Below the pieces are notes generated by a model. That model searched no databases and was not told where the DNA came from. It saw only the letters and a program-made list of their open reading frames with translations. A DNA stretch of 64,000 bases. Source: Zhengella sedimenti (GTDB taxonomy: Bacteria > Pseudomonadota > Alphaproteobacteria > Rhizobiales > Rhizobiaceae). The position numbers were made by a program, and so were the translations under genes. The stretch is taken from positions 1 through 64,000 of the forward strand of contig NZ_JBKFFP010000007.1 of NCBI RefSeq assembly GCF_046506625.1, in the 5' to 3' direction. Positions 41,582-50,842 of the stretch are shown one piece after another. Numbering within the stretch: the first letter of the stretch is position 1; every line of letters starts with the position of its first letter.

Positions 41582-44125
41582 ATGACAGACTTTCCTGATG
41601 ACGACGACATTCCGTTTTTTGACGGATCACCGGCACCTTCGCGCGCCGGCGGTATCGCTGCCCGTGCCATGGCTGCCCGTGAACGCGACCGCCGCGCCGC
41701 GCCTTATCTTGACACGATGAACCCGGAGCAGCGCGAGGCTGTCGAGACAACCGAGGGACCGGTTCTCGTCCTTGCCGGCGCCGGCACCGGCAAGACCCGC
41801 GTGCTGACCACACGGATTGCCCATATCCTCAATCTCGGGCTCGCCTTCCCTTCACAGATCCTTGCCGTGACCTTCACCAACAAGGCCGCACGCGAGATGA
41901 AGGAACGCATCGCCATGCTTGTCGGCGAAGCCGTGGAGGGCATGCCATGGCTGGGTACATTTCATTCCATTGGGGTCAAGATCCTGCGCCGCCATGCCGA
42001 GCTGGCCGGACTGAAATCCAATTTCACCATTCTGGATACCGACGACCAGATCCGCCTTCTGAAGCAATTGATCCAGGCCGAAGGGATCGACGACAAGCGC
42101 TGGCCTGCCCGGCAGTTCGCCCAGATGATCGACGGCTGGAAAAACAAGGGCCTCTACCCTGCCCAGATTGCCGGGGGTGACGCGCGATCCTTTGCCAATG
42201 GCAAGGGACGCGAACTCTACGCTGCCTATCAGGAGCGGCTGAAGACGCTGAACGCGGTCGATTTCGGTGACCTGCTCTGCCTGCCCATTCGCCTATTCCG
42301 CGAGAATCCGGATGTCCTGGCCGATTACCACCGCAGGTTCCGCTACATCCTGGTGGACGAGTACCAGGATACCAACACGGCACAATACATGTGGCTGCGC
42401 CTGATTGCACAGCGGCCTGTGCCGTCCCGTTCATCCTCGACGGGAGATGAAGGAACTTCCAAGCGGCTGCCCAATATTTGCTGCGTTGGCGACGATGACC
42501 AGTCGATATACGGCTGGCGCGGAGCAGAGGTGGACAATATCCTGCGCTTCGAGAAGGACTTTCCCGGCGCCAGGGTCATCCGGCTGGAGAGGAACTACCG
42601 TTCGACAGCGCACATCCTCGGCGCAGCCTCGCACCTGATAGCGCACAATGAAGGCCGGCTCGGCAAGACGCTCTTCACCGAGATGGCCGATCCGGATGAT
42701 CCCAGGGTTCAGGTGCATGCCGCGTGGGATTCCGAGGAGGAAGCCCGCGCCATCGGCGAAGAGATCGAAGCCCTTCAGACGAAGGGGCATCGTTTGAACG
42801 ACATGGCCATCCTCGTACGTGCATCGTTCCAGATGCGGGAATTCGAGGACCGTTTTGTCACGCTGGGACTGAATTACAGGGTGATCGGTGGGCCGCGTTT
42901 CTATGAGCGCATGGAAGTTCGCGATGCGCTTGCCTACTTCCGCGTCGTTTGCCAGCCGGCCGACGACCTGGCCTTCGAGCGCATCGTCAACACGCCGAAG
43001 CGCGGTCTCGGCGAAGCAACCATCCGCCTTGTCCACGACACGGCGCGCGCGCGCGCCTGTCCCATGCTGCAGGCCGCGGCCGATCTCGTCGGCACGGAGG
43101 AATTGAAGCCCAAGCCGCGCGCCGCCCTTCGCGAGGTGGTGGACAACTTCCGCCGCTGGCAGGGCCTGCTGGACAACACGCCGCATACCGAACTGGCTGA
43201 ACAGATCCTTGACGAGAGCGGCTACACCGCGATGTGGCAGAACGACCGCTCCGCCGAAGCGCCAGGTCGGCTTGAAAACCTCAAGGAACTGATCCGGTCC
43301 ATGGAGGATTACGAATCCCTTCGCGCTTTCCTCGAGCACATTGCACTTGTGATGGATGCCGAGCAGGCCGAGGAACTGGATGCGGTCTCCATCATGACGC
43401 TGCATTCGGCCAAGGGCCTGGAATTCGACACGGTCTTCCTGCCCGGTTGGGAAGAAGGCCTGTTCCCCCACCAGCGTGCATTGGATGAAGGGGGACGGTC
43501 CGGCCTGGAGGAGGAACGGCGGCTTGCTTATGTCGGGCTGACCCGGGCCAAGCGCAATCTCCACATCTGGTTTGTTTCCAACCGGCGCATCCATGGCCTG
43601 TGGCAGTCCACGATTCCCTCGCGCTTCCTTGACGAACTCCCGGAATCTCATGTCGAAGTGGCCGAGACCGGATCGTCCTACGGCGGCTACGGCGCGGGCT
43701 CGATGGGCCAGTATGGCGCAAGACGCAATCCCTATGGGGAAAGCCGGTTCGACCGCATGGGCGGGGAGGCATTTTCAAACACCTACGCAACGCCCGGATG
43801 GCAACGCGCCCAGGCCAACCGGACCGAAGCGACCTCCCGCAACTGGGGCAATCGTTCGGGTCATGCCGTCGAGCGTATCGGCTACGGCGAACCGGACTCC
43901 GGCCGTGGCGCCGGTCGCGGATCGCCGCGCATCCGGACAATCGAGGGCGAACTTGTCGCCAAATCGGTGAGCGACACGCCCTCGGCCTTCTCGGTCGGCG
44001 ACCGTGTTTTCCATCTGAAATTCGGTAATGGCAATGTCGCGGCGGTGGACGGCAACAAGCTTACTGTCGATTTCGACAAGGCTGGGCAGAAGCGTGTCCT
44101 CGACAGTTTTCTGGATAGGGCATGA
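41582..44125 (+). CDS. ATP-dependent DNA helicase UvrD/PcrA
   Basis: An 847-residue superfamily 1A helicase. Motif Q/I region LNPEQREAVETTEGPVLVLAGAGTGKT, motif Ia TFTNKAAREMK, motif II region ILVDEYQDTN, motif III CCVGDDDQSIYGWRGAE, motif IV NYRSTAHIL, motif V ITLHSAKGLEFD and motif VI YVGLTRAKRNL are all present. The C-terminal tail SVGDRVFHLKFGNGNV...VDFDKAG is the PcrA tudor-like piece. It should unwind DNA 3' to 5' in nucleotide excision and mismatch repair. There is a small insert of about 15 residues (RSSSTGDEGTSKR) just before motif III. Confidence 0.95.
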   Translation: MTDFPDDDDIPFFDGSPAPSRAGGIAARAMAARERDRRAAPYLDTMNPEQREAVETTEGPVLVLAGAGTGKTRVLTTRIAHILNLGLAFPSQILAVTFTNKAAREMKERIAMLVGEAVEGMPWLGTFHSIGVKILRRHAELAGLKSNFTILDTDDQIRLLKQLIQAEGIDDKRWPARQFAQMIDGWKNKGLYPAQIAGGDARSFANGKGRELYAAYQERLKTLNAVDFGDLLCLPIRLFRENPDVLADYHRRFRYILVDEYQDTNTAQYMWLRLIAQRPVPSRSSSTGDEGTSKRLPNICCVGDDDQSIYGWRGAEVDNILRFEKDFPGARVIRLERNYRSTAHILGAASHLIAHNEGRLGKTLFTEMADPDDPRVQVHAAWDSEEEARAIGEEIEALQTKGHRLNDMAILVRASFQMREFEDRFVTLGLNYRVIGGPRFYERMEVRDALAYFRVVCQPADDLAFERIVNTPKRGLGEATIRLVHDTARARACPMLQAAADLVGTEELKPKPRAALREVVDNFRRWQGLLDNTPHTELAEQILDESGYTAMWQNDRSAEAPGRLENLKELIRSMEDYESLRAFLEHIALVMDAEQAEELDAVSIMTLHSAKGLEFDTVFLPGWEEGLFPHQRALDEGGRSGLEEERRLAYVGLTRAKRNLHIWFVSNRRIHGLWQSTIPSRFLDELPESHVEVAETGSSYGGYGAGSMGQYGARRNPYGESRFDRMGGEAFSNTYATPGWQRAQANRTEATSRNWGNRSGHAVERIGYGEPDSGRGAGRGSPRIRTIEGELVAKSVSDTPSAFSVGDRVFHLKFGNGNVAAVDGNKLTVDFDKAGQKRVLDSFLDRA

Positions 44126-44194
44126 TTTTTTAGTTCAAACTGATTTTTATGCCCGTTATTGTCCCGGAATCACATGAAGGCCGGGGAGGAAAAT

Positions 44195-44794
44195 GTGCGT
44201 AAATCTAGCATTTCGTTAGCATTTTTGTTTGTTGCGCTTGTCCTGGCATCCAACGCCCGCGCAGCCGACGTATACGTGATGCGAGGTCTCGCAGGCTTCC
44301 TGTTCCCAAACGTGATGTATCCGCTCGCAAGCGAAATCCGAAAGAGGGGGCACAATGTCGAAATGACCTCCTATCAGGCGGCAAACCGTATCGTTCGTGA
44401 AATCACGGAGAAGAAGAGAAAAAGGCCGGGGGTGAAGATCGCGCTGGTCGGTCATTCCCTTGGCGGAAACGCCGTAACCTCGATTTTACAGGCACTCGCA
44501 AGAGAAGGCGTCAGGATTGATTATGCGGCGGTGATCGACGCGCCGGATCCAAAACCGGTCGCGCCCGCCGTCGGAATTGTTGACAATTTCTACCAGTTCG
44601 AAGGCTCGCGCAAACCGCTGCTTGTTGCACAGGATCGCCGCAAGACGCAGATAAACCAATACAACTTCCGGGGCAAACGGGGCATGGACGGCGGCCCGGG
44701 CTCAATGAAGGAGAAGAAGGGCCACCTGTCCATAGCAACCGATCCGTTCGTGACCTCACGAATCATGACGATGATCGACCGGCTGGGGAAATGA
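44195..44794 (+). CDS. Secreted alpha/beta hydrolase (lipase-like)
   Basis: The 199-residue protein has a signal sequence (KSSISLAFLFVALVLASNARA, cleavage probably after ARA). The nucleophile elbow is ALVGHSLGGN, with Ser inside GHSLG. The C-terminal part has a His in KKGHLSIATDPF that is a candidate for the third triad member. The substrate is not known. GTG at 44195 is the best start: GGGGAGGA lies five bases upstream and the signal peptide follows. TTG at 44159 and ATG at 44174 give longer forms with an unlikely N-terminus. Confidence 0.78.
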   Translation: MRKSSISLAFLFVALVLASNARAADVYVMRGLAGFLFPNVMYPLASEIRKRGHNVEMTSYQAANRIVREITEKKRKRPGVKIALVGHSLGGNAVTSILQALAREGVRIDYAAVIDAPDPKPVAPAVGIVDNFYQFEGSRKPLLVAQDRRKTQINQYNFRGKRGMDGGPGSMKEKKGHLSIATDPFVTSRIMTMIDRLGK

Positions 44795-44859
44795 AGCTGT
44801 CCGTTTCGGCAGGCCACTGGCCCGCAGGCACGGGATAGTGGGGCCGGACCGCGACCTCG

Positions 44860-45594
44860 CTATCCATACCTCTCGACGAAATTCCGCAATATCCTCGCGC
44901 TGGCCTGTCCATTCCCCTTGCGCGCTCTGGCCGTGAGGGCGTCTGCATCTTCAGGCCGGAAATAGCCCTTGTCACGGTAGATGCGGATACGCAGGGCAAA
45001 GACATCGCCATCGGCTTCCGGATGAAATTGCGTCGCATAAACGTTCTGGCCGTGGCGGATCATCTGGAATGGGCAGTCAGGGCCCGATACAAGGTGCGCG
45101 CAGCCCGGCGGCAGGGCCTGCACGGCCTCCTTGTGCCCGACGAAGGCGTCGAACGCGTCAGGCAAGCCGGCCAGCACCGGATCGTTCCGCCCTTCCCCGG
45201 TCAGAACTGCGCGAGTCACGCCCACCGGCTCGCCATAACAGTCCTTTGAGACCCGGCCGCCGAGATGGTGCGCAAGAATGCCGATGCCGTAGCAGCAGCC
45301 AAGAAACGGGATGTCCCGCGCGGTGATCGCCGGCATGAGACTCATCACCTCATCCTCGATGCGCCGCTCCATGTCCGGCTTTTCGTCCTGCGGATCCGAG
45401 ACGCAACCCGGGCCTCCGCCCACGATCACTCCCGCATAGGCGGACAGATCCATGTCGCGAGGCATCGTTTCGCGCTCGAGCCTAAGTCTGTGAACTCGCC
45501 CCGGAGCAAGACCGCCCTTTTCCAGAAAGGCTTCGAACTCGTTGTCGGAGGCTTCGGCTTCCGGGCGCAGCTGAATGATGAGAAACGGCTTCAT
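44860..45594 (-). CDS. Class I glutamine amidotransferase-like protein
   Basis: The 244-residue protein has the GATase I fold: VIVGGGPGCVSDP, then IPFLGCCYGIGILAHHLGG with the nucleophile cysteine (CCYG), and YATQFHPEAD with the histidine and glutamate of the triad. It lacks a synthetase domain, so it is a stand-alone member such as the GuaA-like or glutamine amidotransferase proteins found in many proteobacteria. Biological substrate unknown. The ATG (45592-45594) fits the family start; the frame runs much further upstream through the aceA promoter region without homology. Confidence 0.87.
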   Translation of the reverse strand: MKPFLIIQLRPEAEASDNEFEAFLEKGGLAPGRVHRLRLERETMPRDMDLSAYAGVIVGGGPGCVSDPQDEKPDMERRIEDEVMSLMPAITARDIPFLGCCYGIGILAHHLGGRVSKDCYGEPVGVTRAVLTGEGRNDPVLAGLPDAFDAFVGHKEAVQALPPGCAHLVSGPDCPFQMIRHGQNVYATQFHPEADGDVFALRIRIYRDKGYFRPEDADALTARARKGNGQASARILRNFVERYG

Positions 45595-45677
45595 GGAAAC
45601 ACGCCGATTGAATGCACACGTCTGCCCTAATGCGCCAAAGCCAACGAAAAAGCAAACAACCCGGAACCGTTTCGGCA

Positions 45678-45705
45678 CTTGTAAAAATGCCGACTCGTTT
45701 ACAAG
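45678..45705. promoter_or_regulatory. Inverted repeat, candidate operator upstream of aceA
   Basis: CTTGTAAA (45678-45685) is repeated as its exact complement TTTACAAG (45698-45705), separated by 12 bases. The total span of 28 bases fits a dimeric regulator. It lies between aceA and the divergent amidotransferase gene, immediately before the three TTGACA-like repeats. The bound protein is unknown. Confidence 0.6.
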
Positions 45706-45710
45706 GCAAA

Positions 45711-45740
45711 TTGACAGGTCTTGACACAGGCTGACACGAT
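45711..45740 (+). repeat. Three TTGACA-like units at ten-base spacing upstream of aceA
   Basis: TTGACAGGTC, TTGACACAGG and CTGACACGAT stand in direct succession, so a TGACA core recurs every 10 bases, one helical turn. One copy may also serve as a -35 element for aceA (a weak CACGAT 18 bases after the first), but the phasing suggests binding sites. It is about 165 bases before the aceA start. Confidence 0.6.
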
Positions 45741-45902
45741 TTTGGTGCACCGCAACCAGAGTTTCCGTGACAACCGGACGGGGCTGATGCATTTCCAGAT
45801 CTGAAACACCCGAACGCTCGATGCCGGCGGGAAAAGTGCCGGCGAGGTCGTGACAGGTTTTACAACTTGACCGCACTGTCATAGGAAAGAAGGACATCTG
45901 CA

Positions 45903-47498
45903 ATGTCATATTCTCAGGACATCGAGAAGGCCCGCTCGCTCATCACGAGCAAGAACGGCACCTGGAACGCCATCGACGCCGAATCCGTCGCGCGCATGCA
46001 GGCCATGAACCGTTTCAAGACCGGCCTCGATATCGCTCGCTATACGGCGAAGATCATGCGTCAGGACATGGCGGCCTATGACGCCGATCCGGCCAACTAC
46101 ACCCAGTCGCTGGGCTGCTGGCACGGCTTCATCGGCCAGCAGAAGATGATCTCCATCAAGAAGCACTTCGGCACCACCAAGCGCCGGTATCTCTACCTGT
46201 CGGGCTGGATGGTTGCCGCCCTCCGCTCGGAATTCGGGCCGCTTCCCGACCAGTCGATGCATGAAAAGACGTCCGTTCCGGCTCTCATCGAGGAACTTTA
46301 TACCTTCCTGCGCCAGGCCGATGCACGCGAACTGAACCAGCTGTTCCGCGAGTTCGACGCCGCCCGCAATGCCGGCGACGCCAACAAGGCCGCGGAAATC
46401 CAGCACAGGATCGACAACCACGAGACCCATATCGTCCCGATCATCGCCGACATCGATGCCGGCTTCGGCAATGCGGAAGCCACCTATCTCCTGGCCAAGA
46501 AGATGATCGAGGCGGGCGCCTGTGCGTTGCAGATCGAAAACCAGGTGTCCGACGAAAAGCAGTGCGGCCACCAGGACGGCAAGGTGACAGTGCCGCATGA
46601 GGACTTCCTGCAGAAGGTTCGCGCCTGCCGCTACGCGTTCCTGGAACTGGGGGTCGAGGACGGCATCATCGTCACCCGCACCGACTCCCTCGGCGCCGGC
46701 CTGACCAAGCAGATTGCCTACTCGGCCGAGCCGGGAGACCTTGGCGACCAGTACAATGCCTTCCTGGATTGCGAGGAAGTGAGCGTCGATGACCTCAAGC
46801 CATCCGACGTCGTCATCAAGCGCGACGGCAAGCTTATGCGCCCGAAGCGCCTGCCCTCCAACCTGTTCCAGTTCCGTCCGGGAACCGGCGAGGACCGTTG
46901 CGTGCTCGACTCGATCACCTCGCTCCAGAACGGCGCCGACCTCATCTGGATCGAGACCGAGAAGCCGCATATCGGCCAGATCGGCGGCATGATGAAGCGG
47001 ATCCGCGAGGTCGTTCCCAACGCCAAGCTGGTCTACAACAATTCACCCTCGTTCAACTGGACGCTGAATTTCCGCCAGCAGGTTTATGACGCATGGAAGG
47101 AAGCGGGCAAGGATGTCTCGGCCTATGACCGCGCCCGGTTGATGAGCGTGGACTATGATGCCACCGACCTCGCGATCGAGGCCGATGAGCGGATCCGCAC
47201 ATTCCAGGCAGATGCCGCACGCGAAGCCGGCATCTTCCATCACCTCATCACGCTGCCGACATACCACACGGCCGCCCTGTCCACGGACAACCTTGCCAAG
47301 CGCTACTTCGGCGACGAGGGAATGCTGGGCTACGTGCTGAACGTCCAGCGCGAGGAAATCCGCCAGGGCATCGCCTGCGTCAAGCACCAGAACATGGCTG
47401 GTTCCGACATTGGCGATGACCACAAGGAGTATTTCGCCGGCGAGGCCGCCCTGAAAGCCGGCGGCAAGGAAAATACCATGAACCAGTTCGCCGCCTGA
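45903..47498 (+). CDS. aceA: Isocitrate lyase, 531-residue type
   Basis: The enzyme splits isocitrate into succinate and glyoxylate, the first step of the glyoxylate shunt used for growth on acetate and fatty acids. The active-site motif is KQCGH (in DEKQCGHQDGK), with substrate-binding LGCWHGF near the N-terminus and YNNSPSFNW. At 531 residues it resembles the long form known from Pseudomonas aeruginosa, not the about 430-residue form of many rhizobia. AAGGA lies 11 bases before the ATG. No malate synthase gene is in the window. The upstream region carries an inverted repeat and TTGACA repeats. Confidence 0.96.
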   Translation: MSYSQDIEKARSLITSKNGTWNAIDAESVARMQAMNRFKTGLDIARYTAKIMRQDMAAYDADPANYTQSLGCWHGFIGQQKMISIKKHFGTTKRRYLYLSGWMVAALRSEFGPLPDQSMHEKTSVPALIEELYTFLRQADARELNQLFREFDAARNAGDANKAAEIQHRIDNHETHIVPIIADIDAGFGNAEATYLLAKKMIEAGACALQIENQVSDEKQCGHQDGKVTVPHEDFLQKVRACRYAFLELGVEDGIIVTRTDSLGAGLTKQIAYSAEPGDLGDQYNAFLDCEEVSVDDLKPSDVVIKRDGKLMRPKRLPSNLFQFRPGTGEDRCVLDSITSLQNGADLIWIETEKPHIGQIGGMMKRIREVVPNAKLVYNNSPSFNWTLNFRQQVYDAWKEAGKDVSAYDRARLMSVDYDATDLAIEADERIRTFQADAAREAGIFHHLITLPTYHTAALSTDNLAKRYFGDEGMLGYVLNVQREEIRQGIACVKHQNMAGSDIGDDHKEYFAGEAALKAGGKENTMNQFAA

Positions 47499-47557
47499 CG
47501 GCGCGGAAAAGGAACCGGCCGTGGCATTCGAGGCCGCTTCCTCCTGACAGGACGCAA

Positions 47558-47588
47558 GGGGCGGGATCCGGAAGGAACCCGCCTCTTT
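47558..47588 (+). terminator. Probable terminator after aceA
   Basis: GGGGCGGG (47558-47565) pairs with CCCGCCTC (47578-47585) with one G-U pair, and TCC/GGA inside, followed by TTTCC. It lies about 60 bases after the aceA stop. Confidence 0.6.
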
Positions 47589-47684
47589 CCATTTGCTTGC
47601 CGCGCATAGTTTCCCCCGCCCTATCGCCATTTTTATCGAATAGGGCTAAGTCCGACTGCGCCGGCACAGGGGAGTGACGCGGAG

Positions 47685-47900
47685 ATGGAAACGAAAGATT
47701 GCAACGGTGCCCTTCTGACGGAAGGCGACAGCATAACCGTCATCAAGGACCTGAAGGTCAAGGGCTCCTCCTCGGTCGTCAAGCGCGGAACCGTGTTCAA
47801 GGACATTCACCTGTCGGACGACCCTGCCTTGATCGAGGTCCGTTCAAGGCAGATCAAGGGTTTGGTGTTGCGGACGGAGTTCGTGAAGAAGGCCTCATAG
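47685..47900 (+). CDS. PhnA/YjdM-like small protein
   Basis: The 71-residue protein consists of the PhnA C-terminal domain alone: DCNGALLTEGDSITVIKDLKVKGSSSVVKRGTVFKDI and the end DPALIEVRSRQIKGLVLRTEFVKK. The zinc-ribbon part of full YjdM is missing, as in many proteobacterial homologues. Despite its old name, a role in alkylphosphonate use is not supported; no phn genes lie next to it. GGGGAG lies ten bases upstream of the ATG. Confidence 0.85.
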   Translation: METKDCNGALLTEGDSITVIKDLKVKGSSSVVKRGTVFKDIHLSDDPALIEVRSRQIKGLVLRTEFVKKAS

Positions 47901-47906
47901 ACACGC

Positions 47907-49112
47907 ATGCAGGCTTCCTGTCGATATTTTGACGTCATCATACTCGGCGCTGGCGCGGCGGGACTCATGTGCGCGGGCAAGGCTGGTCAGGCTGGCCTGC
48001 AAGTGGCACTCGTCGACCACATGAACGCGCCCGGAAAGAAGATCCTCATTTCCGGCGGCGGCCGCTGCAACTTCACCAATCGCGACGTGACGGCAGCGAA
48101 CTTCCTGTCCGCCAACCGGCATTTCGCAAAATCGGCCCTCGGCCGGTATCGCCCCGCGGACTTCATAGCCCTCATCGAGAAATACGCCATTGCATGGCAC
48201 GAAAAGACCCTGGGGCAACTTTTCTGCAACGGTTCTGCCCGCCAGGTCGTCGACATGCTGCTTGCCGAATGTCCGAAGGACCGGGTTGCCCTTCTGCTGG
48301 GCCATGCGGTTTCTTCCATCAGCCACGATGGCAGCCGGTTCAGTCTTGCCCGCAATGGAGAAACGCTGTCCGCGCCGGCCCTTGTGGTGGCTACAGGCGG
48401 GCTTTCGATCCCGAAGCTTGGCGCCAGCGGCCTGGCCTACGAGATCGCGCGGCAGTTTGGCTGCCGGGTCGTTGAGCCGCGCCCTGCCCTCGTGCCACTC
48501 ACGCTTCCGCCAACCGATGCGCTGTTTCATGAATTGTCAGGCATCGCGGCACAAGTCACAGCCCGCGCAGGCAAGGTGCGGTTCAGCGAAGCGGCGCTCT
48601 TCACGCACAAGGGCCTCTCCGGGCCTGCCATTCTCCAGATCTCATCCTATTGGAAACCGGGTGAGGAAATCCGGATAGACTTCCTGCCGGATGAACCGCC
48701 GGATTGGCTGCGGAACGCGAAACGCGAGCGCCCCAGGACACAACTGAAGACCGCTCTGGGCGCATGCCTGCCCGAGCGGCTTGCCATTGCCTTGGCTGAA
48801 AAGATCAATCGTTCCGGAAACTTGGCGGATTTTCCGGACAAAACGCTTGCTGCAATTGAATCGATGCTTTCGGATTGGCCTTTCCACCCGAATGGCACGG
48901 AAGGTTTCGCCAAGGCGGAAGTGACATCCGGCGGGGTCTCGACTGAATCCCTGTCATCGCGGACAATGATGGCGAAACATCAACCGGGCCTCTACTTCAT
49001 TGGCGAGGCCGTGGATGTTACCGGCTGGCTTGGAGGCTATAATTTCCAATGGGCCTGGGCATCGGCCGTCGCCGCTGCCTCCGCGCTCGCCGAAGGAGGC
49101 CATGAACCGTGA
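47907..49112 (+). CDS. BaiN/HI0933-family NAD(P)/FAD-dependent oxidoreductase
   Basis: A 401-residue flavoprotein. The FAD Rossmann motif is DVIILGAGAAGLMCA at the N-terminus, followed by GKKILISGGGRCNFTN, the family mark, LVVATGGLSIPKLGASG and the C-terminal TSGGVSTESL and LYFIGEAVDVTGWLGGYNFQWAWASG-type region (GGYNFQWA). The substrate is unknown; members act in reductive steps on various compounds. The stop overlaps the next start by four bases (GTGA), so the hydrolase downstream is translated with it. Confidence 0.9.
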   Translation: MQASCRYFDVIILGAGAAGLMCAGKAGQAGLQVALVDHMNAPGKKILISGGGRCNFTNRDVTAANFLSANRHFAKSALGRYRPADFIALIEKYAIAWHEKTLGQLFCNGSARQVVDMLLAECPKDRVALLLGHAVSSISHDGSRFSLARNGETLSAPALVVATGGLSIPKLGASGLAYEIARQFGCRVVEPRPALVPLTLPPTDALFHELSGIAAQVTARAGKVRFSEAALFTHKGLSGPAILQISSYWKPGEEIRIDFLPDEPPDWLRNAKRERPRTQLKTALGACLPERLAIALAEKINRSGNLADFPDKTLAAIESMLSDWPFHPNGTEGFAKAEVTSGGVSTESLSSRTMMAKHQPGLYFIGEAVDVTGWLGGYNFQWAWASAVAAASALAEGGHEP

Positions 49113-49819
49113 CGCGACCTGTCCTCGTACTCATTCCCGGCCTGTTGTGCGATTACGCAAGCTGGTCCACGATCCCCGGCCGGCTTGCCGGTCGCCTTCC
49201 GGTCGTCATGGCCGACATCACGACGCAGGAGACCATTCCGGCAATGGCCCGCGACATCCTGGACCGGGTACCCGGCCCCTTGCTGGTTGCTGGCCATTCG
49301 CTTGGCGGGCGGGTTGCCTTCGAGATGTGGCGCCAGGCTCAGGAACGCATTCACGGGCTCTCGGTGCTCGATACGGGCACCACAACCTACAAGCAGGGCG
49401 AGGAAAAACTGCGCGCCCGGCGCGTTGCCTTGGCTTACGACGAGGGCATGAGAGCGTTGGCCGCCGACTGGCTGCCGCCATTCGTCCATCCCGCCCGACA
49501 TGCCGATGTGGCCTTGATGGCTTCACTGAGCGCCATGGTCGAGCGCATGACGCCAGAGGGGCATGAACGTCAGATCAAGGCACTTCTTTCGCGCCCGGAT
49601 GCAGGTCCGGTCTTGCCGACCATCACCTGCCCCGCTCTCGTGGCCACCGGCAGCCATGACAAATGGAGCCCGCCGGCCGACCATGAGGCAATGGCTGCCG
49701 CCATGCCGGATGCCAGGCTTGTCATCTTCGAGGAAGCCGGTCATTTCACGATCGCCGAACAACCGGAAACAGTGGCCACGGCGATGTTGGACTGGATCGA
49801 CCGTTGCCTGCCGGATTGA
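49109..49819 (+). CDS. Alpha/beta hydrolase
   Basis: A 236-residue hydrolase. VLIPGLLCDYASW forms the oxyanion region, LLVAGHSLGGRVAF the nucleophile elbow with Ser in GHSLG, GSHDKWSPPADHE the Asp region and EEAGHFTIAEQPE the His. It fits the esterase/haloalkane-like group; the substrate is unknown. The start is GTG, overlapping the oxidoreductase stop, which makes a two-gene unit. Confidence 0.88.
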   Translation: MTRPVLVLIPGLLCDYASWSTIPGRLAGRLPVVMADITTQETIPAMARDILDRVPGPLLVAGHSLGGRVAFEMWRQAQERIHGLSVLDTGTTTYKQGEEKLRARRVALAYDEGMRALAADWLPPFVHPARHADVALMASLSAMVERMTPEGHERQIKALLSRPDAGPVLPTITCPALVATGSHDKWSPPADHEAMAAAMPDARLVIFEEAGHFTIAEQPETVATAMLDWIDRCLPD

Positions 49820-49877
49820 TCAGTCACTGCCTTGTCCCATGACCACGGGGATCAGGTCCGTTCGTGGCAAACGGGTC

Positions 49878-50693
49878 TCAGGCCACGGCCGGCTTAACGG
49901 CACGCTTGTAGAGATGCCAGGTTGCATGCCCGAGAACCGGAAGCACCACCAGTAAGCCGACAAACAGCGGAATTGATGCCGCGATGACGGCAAGCGTGAC
50001 GACCACACCCCATCCGAGCATGACCGGCGGGTTCGCGAGAACCGCCTTGAACGACGTGATCATGGCTGTGACGATATCCAGTTCTCGTTCCATGAGAAGT
50101 GGTATCGAGACCACCGTGACGCTGAACATGATCAACGCAAGGACAGCACCGACGACATGGCCTATGGCAAGGAAGAGCCATCCTGTCGGCGTCGTAAGCA
50201 CGATCTCGAGGAAACGGTCCAGTGTCGAGAAAGACATCCGCCCCAGTACGAGCGCGATCAGCAATCGGATCTGGTACATCCAGATCCAGAAGATGAACAG
50301 CATCACGAAAGCCATCCATGACAATTCACGGAACCGTTGCCGCCAGACGAAACCGAGAACCGAACTCCACGAGAGCGGTTCGCCCTTTTCCAGCCGGCGG
50401 CTGATCTCGTAAAGGCCTACCGCAGCGAATGGTCCGACCAGGGGAAAACCGATGGCAAAGGGATAGATGAGCCAAGGCATGTCCCATCGCGTCACGGCAA
50501 GGACGATCAGTATTCCGGCCACTGCAAAGACGCCGCCGAAGAAAACTCCATAGAGAGGCGCCTTTCCGAAATCAGCCAGTCCCTGTCTCAGGACAGCCTT
50601 GAGATCATCGACCGTGACCTTGTTGACCTCCGGCATCCCGCTCGCGGCGCCTGCAGGTTTTGCATGTTGCTGATCCGAATCGGCCATGGACAT
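49878..50693 (-). CDS. DUF2189 family membrane protein
   Basis: The 271-residue protein has a soluble N-terminal part with VNKVTVDDLKAVLRQGLADFGKAPLYGVFFGG and five to six membrane helices; LIYPFAIGFPLVGPFAAVGLYEISRRLEKGEPLSW is the family mark. DUF2189 proteins are annotated in places as cytochrome c oxidase subunit I-like, but the heme ligands are not evident here. Function unknown. Start could be either of two close ATGs (codon 1 or 3). Confidence 0.85.
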   Translation of the reverse strand: MSMADSDQQHAKPAGAASGMPEVNKVTVDDLKAVLRQGLADFGKAPLYGVFFGGVFAVAGILIVLAVTRWDMPWLIYPFAIGFPLVGPFAAVGLYEISRRLEKGEPLSWSSVLGFVWRQRFRELSWMAFVMLFIFWIWMYQIRLLIALVLGRMSFSTLDRFLEIVLTTPTGWLFLAIGHVVGAVLALIMFSVTVVSIPLLMERELDIVTAMITSFKAVLANPPVMLGWGVVVTLAVIAASIPLFVGLLVVLPVLGHATWHLYKRAVKPAVA

Positions 50694-50842
50694 ATCGAGC
50701 CTCCCATTGGCGCATCCCTTGGAACGAAGGGGCCCTCCGCGCCTTTATGCCGCAGAGTTGAACGGATTCATGGCTAGGGTTGCAAGATGTATCTGCAAGA
50801 ATCAATTCTGCAACGCAACATGATGCATATCCGGGTGACCGG

